Assembly (NCBI RefSeq): GCF_010183535.1
Contig: NC_071331.1
Coordinates: 2,790,001-2,854,000 of the forward strand
Reading direction: 5' to 3'
DNA: 64,000 bases
From: Caenorhabditis remanei
Lineage: Eukaryota > Nematoda > Chromadorea > Rhabditida > Rhabditidae
This document shows, piece after piece, positions 1 to 11,257 of this stretch. The notes below the pieces were generated by a model. That model saw nothing but the letters and a program-made list of their open reading frames with translations, was not told the DNA's origin and searched no databases. The position numbers and the translations under genes are program-made. Positions within the stretch are counted from its first letter, which is position 1. Every line of letters starts with the position of its first letter.

Positions 1-607
1 CTGAAATGCGATAGTAATTACAGATTACAAATTACAGAGGTATGTATATGAAATTTTAACTGTATCACATCTCTCTTTTTTCAATTCCAGTTTTCTTATT
101 TTACTGTGTGTTCTTGGTTTACAAACTCACTCTACGCCTCCTCTTCGCTGATTCAATTCTCTTCAACAAATCCCGAATATCAATTTTTCGTTTTTCAATA
201 CTTCTATCCAGTGATTCAAACTTTTCCAACATTATTGGGGGTACAAATTCCGAAGTTTTTCGATTAAAATTGAAATATGGAATGGATGAAAAGAAGGAAG
301 TGGAAAAGTCCAATGGGAAGGAAGATGGGCGGGATGGGATGGACGATTCTGAAAAATTGAAGCGGGTTTTTAAACGATTGGAATGCATGACTATGATTAT
401 TATTAAAAAAGTAGACGCAATATGGCAGTCGAAACAGATTAATTTTTGTACTCAACTCTCATAACTCGTTCCATTGGAGACAGCTCCTCTTCTTTCACCA
501 AGCTATTTGTGAGAATCTCTGATGAAATACAAGATGACGTGGATTTTGGTGAGGCTTCTACAGTTTTGTTTCCGAGTGATAAGATCTCTATTTTAAAATC
601 TGATTCG

Positions 608-628
608 GAGCTAGATGTTGCCTTTGAA
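608..628 (-). ncRNA. Candidate 21U-RNA
   Basis: Minus-strand core (GGAAACAG on the plus strand, 667-674). TGAT places the 5' T at 628, 46 nt from the core C. Confidence 0.35.
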
Positions 629-898
629 TCATCTTCCACCTCAGTGTCCTGCTGATAATCAACTTTGGAAACAGGTTCTTGAATACAAGTCGTTTTTGAT
701 ATTAACTCGATTTCCAGAATTGCAACTTGTGATATCCTTGATACAGTGATCAACTTGTTGTTTTTCTTGGAATGGATCCGGAGGGGAAGATTCTTTTGGT
801 GAATTTTCAGTCCGTTGTACATTTAGAAGAATTTTAGACATTCTGAAAACAAATTCTGTTTCAGAAATTTGATATACAGCTTTTCAAAAAGAATTCAG

Positions 899-919
899 TG
901 ATTTGCAGACTGTAATCGA
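899..919 (+). ncRNA. Candidate 21U-RNA
   Basis: Perfect core CTGTTTCA at 856-863. CAGT places the 5' T at 899, 43 nt from the core C. The paralogous locus in unit C (core 13,928) keeps both the core and the 43-nt spacing. Confidence 0.5.
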
Positions 920-1204
920 ATGAGATCTCCAAAGGTATTTATGACTAAACTTCTCAAAATGGTGCTCGAGGGTACAAATCCGGAACACACTGCTACCAAA
1001 AAAAATTCCCGACCATCTGGGGCTATAATAAGTACCACGTAATCGCTACTTTTTAGGTTCTAACCTCCATTAAGCTATGTCAAACTGACTTAAAAAATTT
1101 TTTTTTGCTAGAAACGTAAAACTAAAAACACATGAGTTATTTAATTCTTTCAAAAGAATTGAATAATTTGAAAACAGAAATAGTTGTTTTCAGTTTCAAA
1201 AACT

Positions 1205-1268
1205 CTTGATATGTAGTTCATGATTATTATTTACTACTTGATATGTAGTTCATGATTATTATTTACTA
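1205..1268 (+). repeat. 32-bp tandem duplication
   Basis: Two exact adjacent copies of a 32-bp unit (1205-1236 and 1237-1268). Unit C has only one diverged copy near 14,450, so the duplication is recent and private to unit A. Confidence 0.85.
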
Positions 1269-1554
1269 AAGAGCCGGCTTTAAAAAAAACCCCCATTTTC
1301 GACGTTTTTTCCTTTTATTTTCATAGTTAGAAATATGACTTTATCGCGAAAAAAATCGAAACATTTTCAAGTTTGAAAATTACCGCGCCTCTGTTTCAAG
1401 TAGTTTTTAATTTAAAAAATTTCAAACTTAACTAAATTCATGGTTATTTTTCGAAACACTCACATTTTCTCCTCCCTCCTCCATAAAAATCCTTATCCAA
1501 AATACACCAAAATACCCAGAATAACCAGAATAACCAGAATCAAAATAATCACTA

Positions 1555-3069
1555 CCAGTCGGTTTACGTCGCCTAACGGCGACTCAACCTCCTTCCCTAC
1601 ACCACCCTTTTCAGTTTTACAGCGCCTGCGATGCTTCTTAGCTGAGCAGTCCGTTCCGACAAAGCACAATTGTAAAACCTCTCATTTTTAGACCACAATT
1701 CTACAAAATTTCCCAACTACTTTTTTTATCCAGATGGAATATAGAATTTAGAATGAACGGATTTTGAATTTACCAATGAGCTTTCTTAGTATGTTATCCT
1801 TGTTTCAAAATAATCTTACAGAAGAACTGGAACTTGATCACTCTTCTTTTTGCCACCTCAAACAGCGAGTGATCATTCCGATATCAATTTTTAAGTTTTT
1901 ACTGATCGGTGGCGATGCCGCCTCCCTCCCCACAGTAAAAAAAATAAAACAATTAGTTATAACAAACCCATACGTTCGCTGAAAACGATCAGGAGAGATC
2001 TAATGGCAAACTCGAATCTTAGGATACGTAACAGAGGAAAAAAGTTTTCTCCAGTTCCTCTCTCTTATACTTCTATATTACAACTTCTTTTTTCGATCCT
2101 GAAGGAGTATGGATTTTAGAATAAGCGGTTTTTTACTTTACCTTTACCGGAACAACCTTCACTGAAACTATTTCACAATACTCCTACAGATGAACTGGAA
2201 CTTGATAACTCTTCCTTCCACCGCCTTCTTTCCCAACGGGCAGCAGGTATGGCGGGGGAAAAAGTGGTCTTCCCTCACTAAAAAGCGAGTGGTCATTCAG
2301 ATCTAAAATTTTAATTTTTGACTTATTTTTTGACTTAACTCTCATTCTAGAATTCATTACTTTTTTGAAGGTAGCCGAGCTTTGACAAAGTCCCTTATTC
2401 ACAAATCGCCATCACTTCTTGAGTAGTGTTCTTCCATTTATTTGCCTCTTCATAAGTATAATGCACCCAAAGTACTTCTTTTAAAAGTTCTTTACTGATC
2501 GGCGATGCCGCCTCCCTCCCCCGCGAAGCTGCGGAAGAAATTCTTACTGTTAACTGCTATCAGTGTGAATAGTGCCAAAAAACGGTACCTATTTAACCCA
2601 TTTGATCTCGACTATAACAAAGATATTTACAACCTCCGTATACTGGCTGTCTATGTTCTTATCAAAATAAAAAACCAAAAAACTTTTATCGACCTGGCGG
2701 GAACGAACTCATCACCCCATGAGTGAGAGTCATCTGCGTAGACCGCTACACCAAATACGCGCGGCTGGGGCGCCATCGAGAATGCAGTCAAGAAATATCG
2801 AGTCAGTAGTATCAGGTTGATGAGCCTTCTACCACCCTGTCGGGACACACCTTTTCTCATTTTCTCAACGCCATTTACCGTTGAAATCGGTATCGTCTCC
2901 AGAAGACGTCAAATTTGACATTTTTGAAAAAAGAAAAGTTCGGGCATTATCAGGGACAAATTTCCAAGCGACCTGTCTAAGTTTCATCACAAACGGTTCA
3001 GTACAGAGGGCGCTAGAGTCGGCGACATACGGACTTACAAACAGATCTGTTGAATATTATTAGTAAAGA
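1555..3069 (-). mobile_element. Non-autonomous Helitron H1
   Basis: On the minus strand it starts TCTTTACTAATA at 3069 and ends with hairpin GTCGCCGTTAGGCGAC, about 10 nt and then CTGG at 1555. It is flanked by A on the 5' side and T on the 3' side, as Helitrons insert between A and T without target duplication. Unit C keeps the empty site near 14,765-14,775, where the two flanks join directly. It is related to H2 in the opposite orientation. I see no Rep/helicase ORF, so it depends on a partner. Internal GGCGGCATCGCCGCC-type hairpin modules occur near 1,910 and 2,500. Confidence 0.85.
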
Positions 3070-3429
3070 TAAGAAACATAGCAATGATTAATACGTGAGC
3101 TCAAGCCTAAAATCGGTAAACAGGAAATGGACCATCTGGTGACCGGAATGAAGGCGGCGCAACACCAAAAATTCTAGATGTCTAACCGAATATAATTTTG
3201 CAGATTCGGCAACACAGAGGTTCACTATTTCAAAGAATACTCCGGCTGACAGTGATAACAACTGTTTGCTTTCCTACAAAACCAAAACATTGTTTTTTCG
3301 AAACCTCGAGCTAAGGGATAGGAACATTTTCAGTCACTCCGATTCTGCCAAAACGAAAAACCAACTATTTCTATCTATGATAGATTTTAAGACATACTGT
3401 TTTACGTTTTTATTGTAAATGAAACATTT

Positions 3430-3665
3430 TTATTACTTTGATAGCATTTTGATTATTATTTTTAGTTTTGCCCGCAGCCGTTTCACATGGTTGTAGGGTA
3501 ACTCGCCAACAGTCAACAATTTGACCTTGTTTTTCTCGAATACCAAGTCTCAAGAGCAAAAACTGAATATATATTTGGAAGCGGCGTGTTCTCCACTTTT
3601 CGATGATGTAGGACATGTGCCATAACTCCACTGTGACTCAGTGACCGTGGTTTATTACAACACTC
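3430..3665. mobile_element. MITE remnant with TGACTCGGTGACC-type end
   Basis: The right part carries a CACTGTGACTCAGTGACC end and an interior also found at 17,350-17,590 and, complete with both inverted ends, at 38,487-38,742. It is present in both unit A and unit C, so it inserted before the duplication. Confidence 0.5.
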
Positions 3666-5828
3666 GGTCACATTTTAATCGGATCCGATATGTACTTTTT
3701 CTGATGGTTCATGTTTGATTTTGGTAAGGAACATTCAAACATTTCCAACTTCGTTAAAAAAACAATGTTGAAGTAAAGCGTGATAATAAACTTAGTTTGT
3801 TACAAATAGTTAACAGAATTCAAGAAATCGATTTGTTTATTTTATTATCTCGCTAGCCACAAAAAATCTATTAAGCGAAGATGACGGAATTCTCCTCATG
3901 AAACAAACGTGTATTATGCATGTGCAAAAATATTGTATTTTCTAGATTTTTTACACTGTTTCTAGTATTTTTACACTCATTTCACATTTGCAATGTTATT
4001 ATCCGAGAAACTACTAAGTGTGTTAAGTGTCTAGTGTTTATTACAGCAAATCCTATGTTCATATGTGATAGTCAAAACAGGAAGAATAATGTTTTTGTGA
4101 GCTTAACAACTTTTTCTATTTAGGATTTGCGTTCTAGACATTTATCATTCCAGTTCAAGTTATTCGTTCGAAACATATGTATTCTGATAATGGATGTGTT
4201 ACAGTGTGATAATTTTTCAAGTTTCACTTTTTACTAAAAAGATATTTGAACCCTTCACAACATTTTTCTTGGGAAATTTTTTTTGTAAACAGTAGTAGAA
4301 AATCTTCAGAAAATTGGATTCCCGTGGAAAATGTGGAGTTTCCTAACAGGGGTTCTCGAAACAGAAATGGTTATGATTCAACTTTTTTCACCTTTTATAA
4401 CAGATCCGTGAGAAACTGATAGTTCACGTTATCACTCATTTCCGGAAGTGAGTTTTACAATTACAGATTACTTGTTCCAGTTTTTAACCAACGCAGGAAA
4501 CTTGATCAATCTCAGCGGAAAGTTCAATTGGGATACTGCGGTTTCTTTATTTGAAAAGGAGAAACTGAAACACAAAAATAGTTTTTTCAGACTCAACTAG
4601 ATTTCAAACATTTTTAAATGAATTTAGATAGGCTTTTTGAATTTTTTTAATATCAGAATCAATGTCTTCTGATGAGCATTTTAAAAATAGTAATGAAAAA
4701 CAATAGAGAAATTAGCAAATCCAACTTTTTTAATTACACAAGCCGACTACTTTATCAGAATAAGAAACAGAAAAAAAGCGTTTTCACGTTTTTCTACAAT
4801 TCAGTCAAATTAACAATTTCCGGTTTCGAGAAGCTCTTTTGTTTCTCAAAAAATCCCACTTTCGATATAGTTTACATCTTTTATTTAAGACCACGTACAT
4901 AAGTTGTTGAGATTTAGAGCTAAAAAGTTCATTGCTTCGAAGTATTTCCTTTTTGATAACTTTCTACTCTCTAATGATCCTTTTCTATAATTTTCAGTCC
5001 GCGCAAAAAACTTTTTAGTGACCTTGTTCGTCATAATTCCCGAAGACAATAGTAAACTGAAAGTTAACAGTAGAACCATATACAGTGCTGGCCATAATCT
5101 TATTCCGATTGTGTTTATCGGCACTAACTTTTTTCAAATTGGTCGGATTGACCTGAAACTTTGAAAAAAAAAATTAATTGTAGAATTTTTGTTATATTTA
5201 ATTAACATTCCGTGTGAAAAATCATGTTTCATACATATTGTTCATGTTTCTTAAATTTCTTAATTATAGAAACGTTGTTCAAATGTATTATAATCTTGTT
5301 TTGATTTTCATAAATTACCGCTAAAAGAGCAAGGGAGAGCGCTCATTATTGGTTATTTGCCGAAGTTTTCCAGAGATTTTTTCTTAAGCTACCCAAAAAG
5401 GCATCATGATTCAACGTGCTGATTGACATCCAGATTATAAAAAAAATCGATCACAACTTAGCAGAACCACAGAATCGCAAACATCAACATGTTTTTCCGA
5501 TAATTTTCCATCTGAGCCAATTTAATGTAAAAAAATGAAAAAGAAATTGAGAGTTCTGCGAACGTTTGTACCGGAAAACTAGGATTTACCAAACTTGAAA
5601 TAATTTAAAAATATATAATATAAAAATCTTTTTTTTAATAGTTTGAAGAAAATACTAAACTAATAGTTTAGGAACTCATACATAGATAGTCTGTTCCAGT
5701 GAAAATATTTTTCGAGGAGAGTAATTAGATCAGTGGTACAAAGATCGTAAAGAACATTTTCATTTCACGTTTGTAGAACCTCCTGTTTCAATTTTAAAGT
5801 TTTAGTTTACATAGACATACATAATTAT

Positions 5829-5849
5829 TATAAGAATAAAATATTTAAA
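5829..5849 (+). ncRNA. Candidate 21U-RNA
   Basis: Core CTGTTTCA at 5783-5790; TATT gives a 5' T at 5829 (46 nt). TAAT at 42 nt would give 5825 instead. Homologous loci have cores at 6232 and 19,973. Confidence 0.42.
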
Positions 5850-6277
5850 AACTGTAGATTTCTCTTTTTTATGTGGATTTTCGTGCCTGACTGCTGAATT
5901 ACGTTCTTGATTTCCGGTTTCACTTAATTCGTGAAACGGAGTTTTCATTTTTGATATTGTTTCTTATACCAATTTCACTGCAAAAAAGGAATTGAGAGTT
6001 CTGCGAACGTACCGAAAGTCTTAGATTGGCCAAACTTGAAATAATTTAAAAATATATAATTTTAAAATCTTTTTCAAAAATAGTTCACAAATTGAAGAAA
6101 ATACTAAACTAATAGTTTAGGAACTCACACATAGATAGTTTGTTCCAGTGAAAATATTTTTCGAAGAGAGTAATCAGATCAGTGATAAAAAGATAGTAAA
6201 GAACATTTTCATTTCACGTCGGTAGAACACCCTGTTTCAATTTTTAAGTTTAAGTTTACATTGACATACATAATCAT

Positions 6278-6298
6278 TATGATAATAATATAAGAACC
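6278..6298 (+). ncRNA. Candidate 21U-RNA, interrupted by a MITE
   Basis: Core CTGTTTCA at 6232-6239; CATT gives T 6278 (46 nt), or TAAT gives T 6274 (42 nt). A MITE begins at 6291, inside the predicted 21 nt, so the 3' part of the RNA would now be transposon sequence. Confidence 0.35.
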
Positions 6299-6518
6299 CC
6301 CCAATTTGAAAATGTTCGATTTTGGAGGCAAAATAGAAAAAAACTCCGAAATTCTGTTCGATTTCAAAATTTAGGCAAAATGATCATAAACATTGTTTTT
6401 TGTCCGGAAACGATTGGCAAGACATAAAATTCCGAGATTTTTTTATTTTTGCTTTTTTCAATTGATTTTTTTTTCACAATTTTTTCCATGTTTTTTTTTT
6501 GAAATTGGGGGGTTCTTA
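6291..6518. mobile_element. TA-flanked MITE (Tc1/mariner-like), 228 bp
   Basis: Inverted ends TAAGAACCCCCCAATTT and AAATTGGGGGGTTCTTA are flanked by TA on both sides. The element is absent from unit C (about 20,025-20,035), which gives an empty site. No ORF. The superfamily is inferred from the TA duplication only. Confidence 0.75.
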
Positions 6519-6582
6519 TATGTTAAAACTGTAGATTTCTCTTTTTTAAGTTGATTTTCGTGTCTGACTGCTGAATTACGTT

Positions 6583-6603
6583 CTTGATTTGTTTTTACTT
6601 ATA
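6583..6603 (-). ncRNA. Candidate 21U-RNA
   Basis: Perfect minus core (TGAAACAG at 6641-6648). CGTT places the 5' T at 6603 (45 nt); a second YRNT gives 6607. Core and spacing are kept in the unit C copy at 20,143-20,150. Confidence 0.45.
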
Positions 6604-7017
6604 ACGATTGTAAACGTCAATATTGTTGAGAAAACACTACTGAAACAGCATACATTATTTACTTTATTCTTCCAGACCCGATTTTATTGACACAGCTGAC
6701 TGGTGAAACCTGAAATGTTGAAGTCAAATGAAAAGTGGAATTAACAGGATGTTTAATTTCAGCTTTCTAATTTTTAGTTACTGTTTTTTTGAAGCTTCGC
6801 AGCGTTGTTATTTCTAATTGTGAAACGTGTGTTTCAAGTGCCCTTGAAACAGGGTGTGAACTAAATCTCTATTGACTCCGTTGAGAATTTTTCATAATTT
6901 TTGTGCGATTGTGAGATGTACGTCAGAGGCAGAAAAATTTAAATGATTCATGCTACAATTATTCCGTTTGCGATCTTGCCGAGAATTAGACAGTTACACA
7001 TTGGAGAGAAACAAACC

Positions 7018-7598
7018 GGATGTGCCGCGGGTCGAAAGGTAGACGAATGCGCGGTCACAACCGCGGATCGCTTAAATTGGTCTAAAGAGCCCAAAAAGGA
7101 GGAGAATTAGGATTCCCTAGCGTCAGTACGCGCTTAAATGGCTAGAAATAGTAATGGAAAATTATAAGGATCTAATTCGCCAGGAAAATCACACACTCTC
7201 ACGCAATCTACAAAGAGTAGAAGTACCAACCTCTCTCGTAGAACGAGATTGAGATAAAATATGCGCGGTGGGCCGCGACGCGGACACGCTTCGCGGCCGA
7301 CAGCATCAGAGATAGTGTTGATGCGGAGGAGAGCGGGATTCTGTCGCTGAGCAACAGAGCGCGTTTACTGACAAAAGGGAATTAAAGGCAGTAATTTAAA
7401 TTATAATTATTTAAATATTCCTGATAACAGGTGATTGAAAAAGAGATAAATAAAGTGAATTAGTGAACAGATTGAAACAATATTGAAATGAGAGATTAGT
7501 AAGGCGATGATGAGCCTAGTTTTTTGGAAAACCATGTGGGATCATCATTCACCCTTTCAGTTGTCGACAAGTTTGTCTTTGGGGAAATAGTTGATAAC
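7018..7598. mobile_element. Unidentified 581-bp insertion private to unit A
   Basis: Unit C reads directly from GAGAAACAAACC to ATCACCGACG (near 20,560), while unit A carries 581 bp between them. The 5' half is unusually GC-rich (7,020-7,380) and the 3' half AT-rich with AATAAA. It could be a solo LTR because TG...CA-like ends can be drawn, but I see no target duplication and no matching second copy. No ORF of note. Confidence 0.5.
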
Positions 7599-8011
7599 AT
7601 CACCGACGAAATACAGGTTCACTGATACTTTAACAAAAACTTCTTTTTCAATTTCTTTTGTCGGTTTTATTGTATTTATATATTTTGGGTATGTTTTGAT
7701 AATGCTGTATAACAGTTTTTCTATGAATGAAATTTATGATGAAATGAACGCTAAGTAGGTTACATGGACGTTTTCAAAGCAAATTCTTATTATAAAAACC
7801 AACTGTTTGGTGTATAGGACATGTTTCAACAGACATATTTGTTTTGAAGCACTCAACTGTATCAACATTCCACGAAAAATCTCTATAGTGATCAATTTGA
7901 AAAAGTATGCATTCAGAGACAAAAGCAATATAATTTGAACATTAAAAAATAACTAACATTTTCGAAACCGGAATTTTCGAATAGTTTTTTTTCTGTAACC
8001 TGTTACATACA

Positions 8012-8255
8012 AACTTGTCGTCACGGGCCGGGCCGGGCCGAAATTGGAATTTTTCTCGTTTGTTATAACACAGAATTTTGAACGAAATTTCGAAATATTT
8101 TGAATTTTTTACCAAAAATGTCGAATTTTTGACTATACTTTAGAATTCAAGCAAAAGCTAGTTATGCATTTAGAAATTGGATTTTTTAAATGGAAAATCT
8201 TCTAAAAATTCAAAAAAATCGGTCAAAGCCGGGTCGGGCCGAAATTTGACAAGTT
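8012..8255. mobile_element. GC-ended MITE, CGGGCCGGGCC family
   Basis: Inverted ends AACTTGTC...CGGGCCGGGCC and GGGCCGAAATTTGACAAGTT bracket an AT-rich interior that also occurs at 20,961-21,201 (unit C) and 45,994-46,292. It was present before the A/C duplication. Confidence 0.65.
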
Positions 8256-8499
8256 TCGTAACATATACTTGTTTTTTTTTCAAATATTTTCAGTTACATC
8301 ATCTGCATAAGTATTTATTCGTAAGAGAACGATATTCGAATTAATGATTATTTTCACCACTCTGTTTCCAGACAATCTAACAATCTACAAGTGGATGTTT
8401 TGTTCTGACCTAGCTTTATTCTATCAAAGATTTCAACTGTCAAACTAGTTTTTTGAGAAACGTCTCTAAAAAGATACTTGTTTTACACAAAGTTTTCAT

Positions 8500-8815
8500 T
8501 TATTTGATCTCAAAAAGTTTCGGAAGCACACAGGCGTGCAAAACGCAAGGTCACGTAAACGCGCTCCGTCTCACAGCGGTTGGCACCGTGCCAAAAAAGG
8601 ACTTGGCTGAGTGCCAAGTTCAAGTTTAGCGTGTGTTTCTCGTATCTTTCGATGAAAAACGCGACGCACACGCATCGCGACTCGGCAGGTAAATTCAAAA
8701 CTTTTCGTTGCGGACCTTACGCATCGCAACCCTGTGGATGCATTGTATTCTTTTAATGATGATGTTCAAAAATAAACAGTCTCAATAGTTTTTCTAAAAA
8801 TATGTTGTTGAGAAA
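8500..8815. repeat. GC-rich insertion private to unit A
   Basis: Unit C lacks this interval (it reads through near 21,440-21,465). It contains short hairpins such as CTTGGCTGAGTGCCAAG and many CG dinucleotides. It is probably a mobile-element fragment. I see no clear termini. Confidence 0.4.
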
Positions 8816-9169
8816 TAATAGTCGGCGCAATAATTCGCCCCCCCAGAAATCAATATTACTTTGTTCCTGAAGCAGTAGCTCACACTTTTAGTTTCTTTAT
8901 CTTATTTCAATTAAGATACTACGTTTTGATATTGTTTTTATCTGTAATCAAAGTAATACAATATTGAAATTACCGTTTTTTTTAAGAAAAACAAAGAACC
9001 TTTATCACTGTCCACTGTCCAAACGTCCATTTCTTAATATTGCTGAAGAACAGTCAAAAAATTTATTTATGTTTCATAAAATAGGTATGTGAGATGAAAG
9101 TCATTGAAATACAATTCTTCGGTTTTGCCCTCTAGGTCTGGTAAACCCATGATCTTTATCAGCTTATTA

Positions 9170-9350
9170 TTACGACTGTGCCCCACCGCAAACGAGAGAG
9201 TATCGGCGGGAGACGCAGAGTTTTTTCCAATACAAATCATCACCGTTTTTTTCATACAATTTACAACTTTTTTGAAAAATAGCGAGAATAAATCAAAATC
9301 GGTGCGTCTCTCTCCGATATTCTCTCGTTTGCAATGGGGCGCATTTGTAA
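9170..9350. mobile_element. MITE, TTACGACTGCGCCCCACCGC family
   Basis: Inverted ends of about 47 bp (TTACGACTGTGCCCCACCGC... and its near reverse complement ending GCGCATTTGTAA) enclose about 85 bp. Further copies lie at 21,778-21,966 and, with a rearranged right half, in both palindrome arms (about 26,100-26,240). The short ORFs here come from the inverted ends and are not genes. Confidence 0.7.
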
Positions 9351-10684
9351 GAGAAAAGCATTCTTGATTTGTCACAATTCCAAAATTTTCAAGTAATTTG
9401 CTGTTTTTCTAGATAATCAAATTGCTAAGGTAACTTCATTCCTGATTCTATATATCGCTAGAGGATTTAGACGTTGATGAAATGAGCAAGTTCATATTTT
9501 TCTGCATCAGTAAGACCTTTTAGGTAGCAAAACTACAAATTTTAAATACCAATTCAAATACGAACCATGGAAAAAAAACATTCATAAATTTTTGATTGAA
9601 TTGCAACAGATGAACATAGTAAATCCGGTAAAACGTTTTGTTTTATGTTTCATAAATATAATATACTTTTGAAACCGAAATATAGATGTTACGTAGGGAA
9701 GATAATCATTTTGTACTAACATTGATATTCATCAGACTTTTGAAGCAGTTTATCAATTCTTTTTATAACCTTTGACTCGATGTACTTTGTACATCTTCCA
9801 CTTTCTTTTCCTCGCTCCCATCCGATTTGATCCGTAGGCTTTTAGTCTTGAACAGTTTTAGTCTTGAACATTTCTTACCTCCTTTTTCTTTACAAGTCTT
9901 TGTCCACTAGGCACCCATAAATCAGAGTGGATATAAGTAATTTTTGACTGAAATATTTTTTTACAAAAACAGAAAACTTTTGCAAAAATTTATCACGCAG
10001 GTTATCAGGGAACATGAAATCATCGTATACTGATGATATAATAGTATTGGTGATTTGTTATTAACTTACTATTAGGCCATGAAACCTGAATTAAAAATTA
10101 AAAGCAGCTTTTTCCCGACAATGTCATTGGATCAGAAGTGGTACAAATCAGAACAGTCATATTTATAACAGGAATCTGAAACAGTGACTATATTATACCA
10201 TACATCTCTGCTCTTCGACTGCTAATAAACACAAACTGGAGCAAAATTAGTTTGGAACAATTTTTTTATTTTGTAAGGAATTTCCAAGTCTTGCCCTCTT
10301 CGTTGAAAAAAGTTAATGTTTGAATTAAGCGTGACAATATACTTGTTTTGTTACATATTATTTTGAAAATTTCACACATATTTTTTCTCTATATATTTGT
10401 ATTATTTTATCTCTCTAGCCACAATCATTTAACAATTTAATTTTTTATCGAAGATGACAGAGTCCTCCTAAAAAAACAATGTGGGTTATGCATGTGCAAG
10501 TTCAGGTTTGATAACCCAAAAAATTTCTGTTGTAATGTTGGGCAAACTGGCATTGCTATAAACTACGTTCAGTGGTTCCATTCTGTTGCGTGTCAATTAG
10601 AGATTGTCGTTCCATTCTAAATACCTACAGTATTCTTTAGTTTTTTCACACTCCTTTAATATCTGTGATGTTTCGATCCGAGGA

Positions 10685-10705
10685 ACTTTAGGGTGTAAAA
10701 TGTTA
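10685..10705 (-). ncRNA. Candidate 21U-RNA
   Basis: Minus core CTGTTTCG (plus 10,743-10,750). TGAT gives the 5' T at 10,705, 45 nt from the core C. Confidence 0.4.
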
Positions 10706-11257
10706 TCAATGCTTACTACACCAGAGCTTCATATGTGATAGACGAAACAGGAATATTTGAACGACTGTAGAAACGAATAAGCTCGGCTTATGTTTTTTTT
10801 TCAAACTTTTATTGATTTGGATTTTCGTTGAAGACATTCATCCTTGCATTCTCACAACCAATTTTTTGTAATATTTTTTCAAGTTTCAGTTTCTACTCAA
10901 AACATTTTTGAACCTTTCTCAATAATTTTCCAGTGGGGTGGCTTTTGCAATCAGTATTTCAATTGACGTGGAACACAGAAACTCCTTCGCTTAAACTTTT
11001 CTTCACCTTCAATAACAGATCCGTGGGAAACAAGTTTCACTTACGGTATTCCAATTAAGTTCCAATTAATTCCAATTTAATGAATATCTTGTCTAACAAG
11101 TTTTATTTAAAACCTCGCATGTAAGTTGTTGAAATTTAGAGCTAACTAGAGAAGAATCCCGAGTCAAGACTGAAATAGTGTATTACAAAAACATAACATT
11201 TTGCAAAAATTTATCACACATGACATCTGGGAACATGAAAACATCGTATACCGATAA

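Larger units (their letters stand above)
5545..6590 (+). repeat. Local tandem duplication inside unit A
   Basis: The stretch from about 5,545 to 5,900 is repeated at about 5,990-6,290 and continues at 6,519-6,590 after an inserted MITE. Unit C has a single copy (19,740-20,080). Each copy keeps a CTGTTTCA core (5783, 6232), so the event duplicated a piRNA promoter. Confidence 0.75.
1..9900 (+). repeat. Segmental duplication unit A
   Basis: This block matches 13,021-22,490 (unit C) in the same order and orientation: 1-1440 with 13,085-14,700, 3,230-5,300 with 17,160-19,420, 5,500-6,980 with 19,740-20,410, 7,600-8,480 with 20,560-21,440, and 8,830-9,850 with 21,465-22,450. Each copy has private insertions: a Helitron, a TA-flanked MITE, and pieces at 7,018-7,598 and about 8,500-8,815 here. 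I see no convincing protein-coding gene in the unit. Its functional content appears to be 21U-RNA promoters. Confidence 0.85.

Noticed and set aside
9067..9375. Overlapping ORFs of 102 and 87 residues
   Set aside because: Both are made of the inverted ends of a MITE and recur wherever that MITE occurs.
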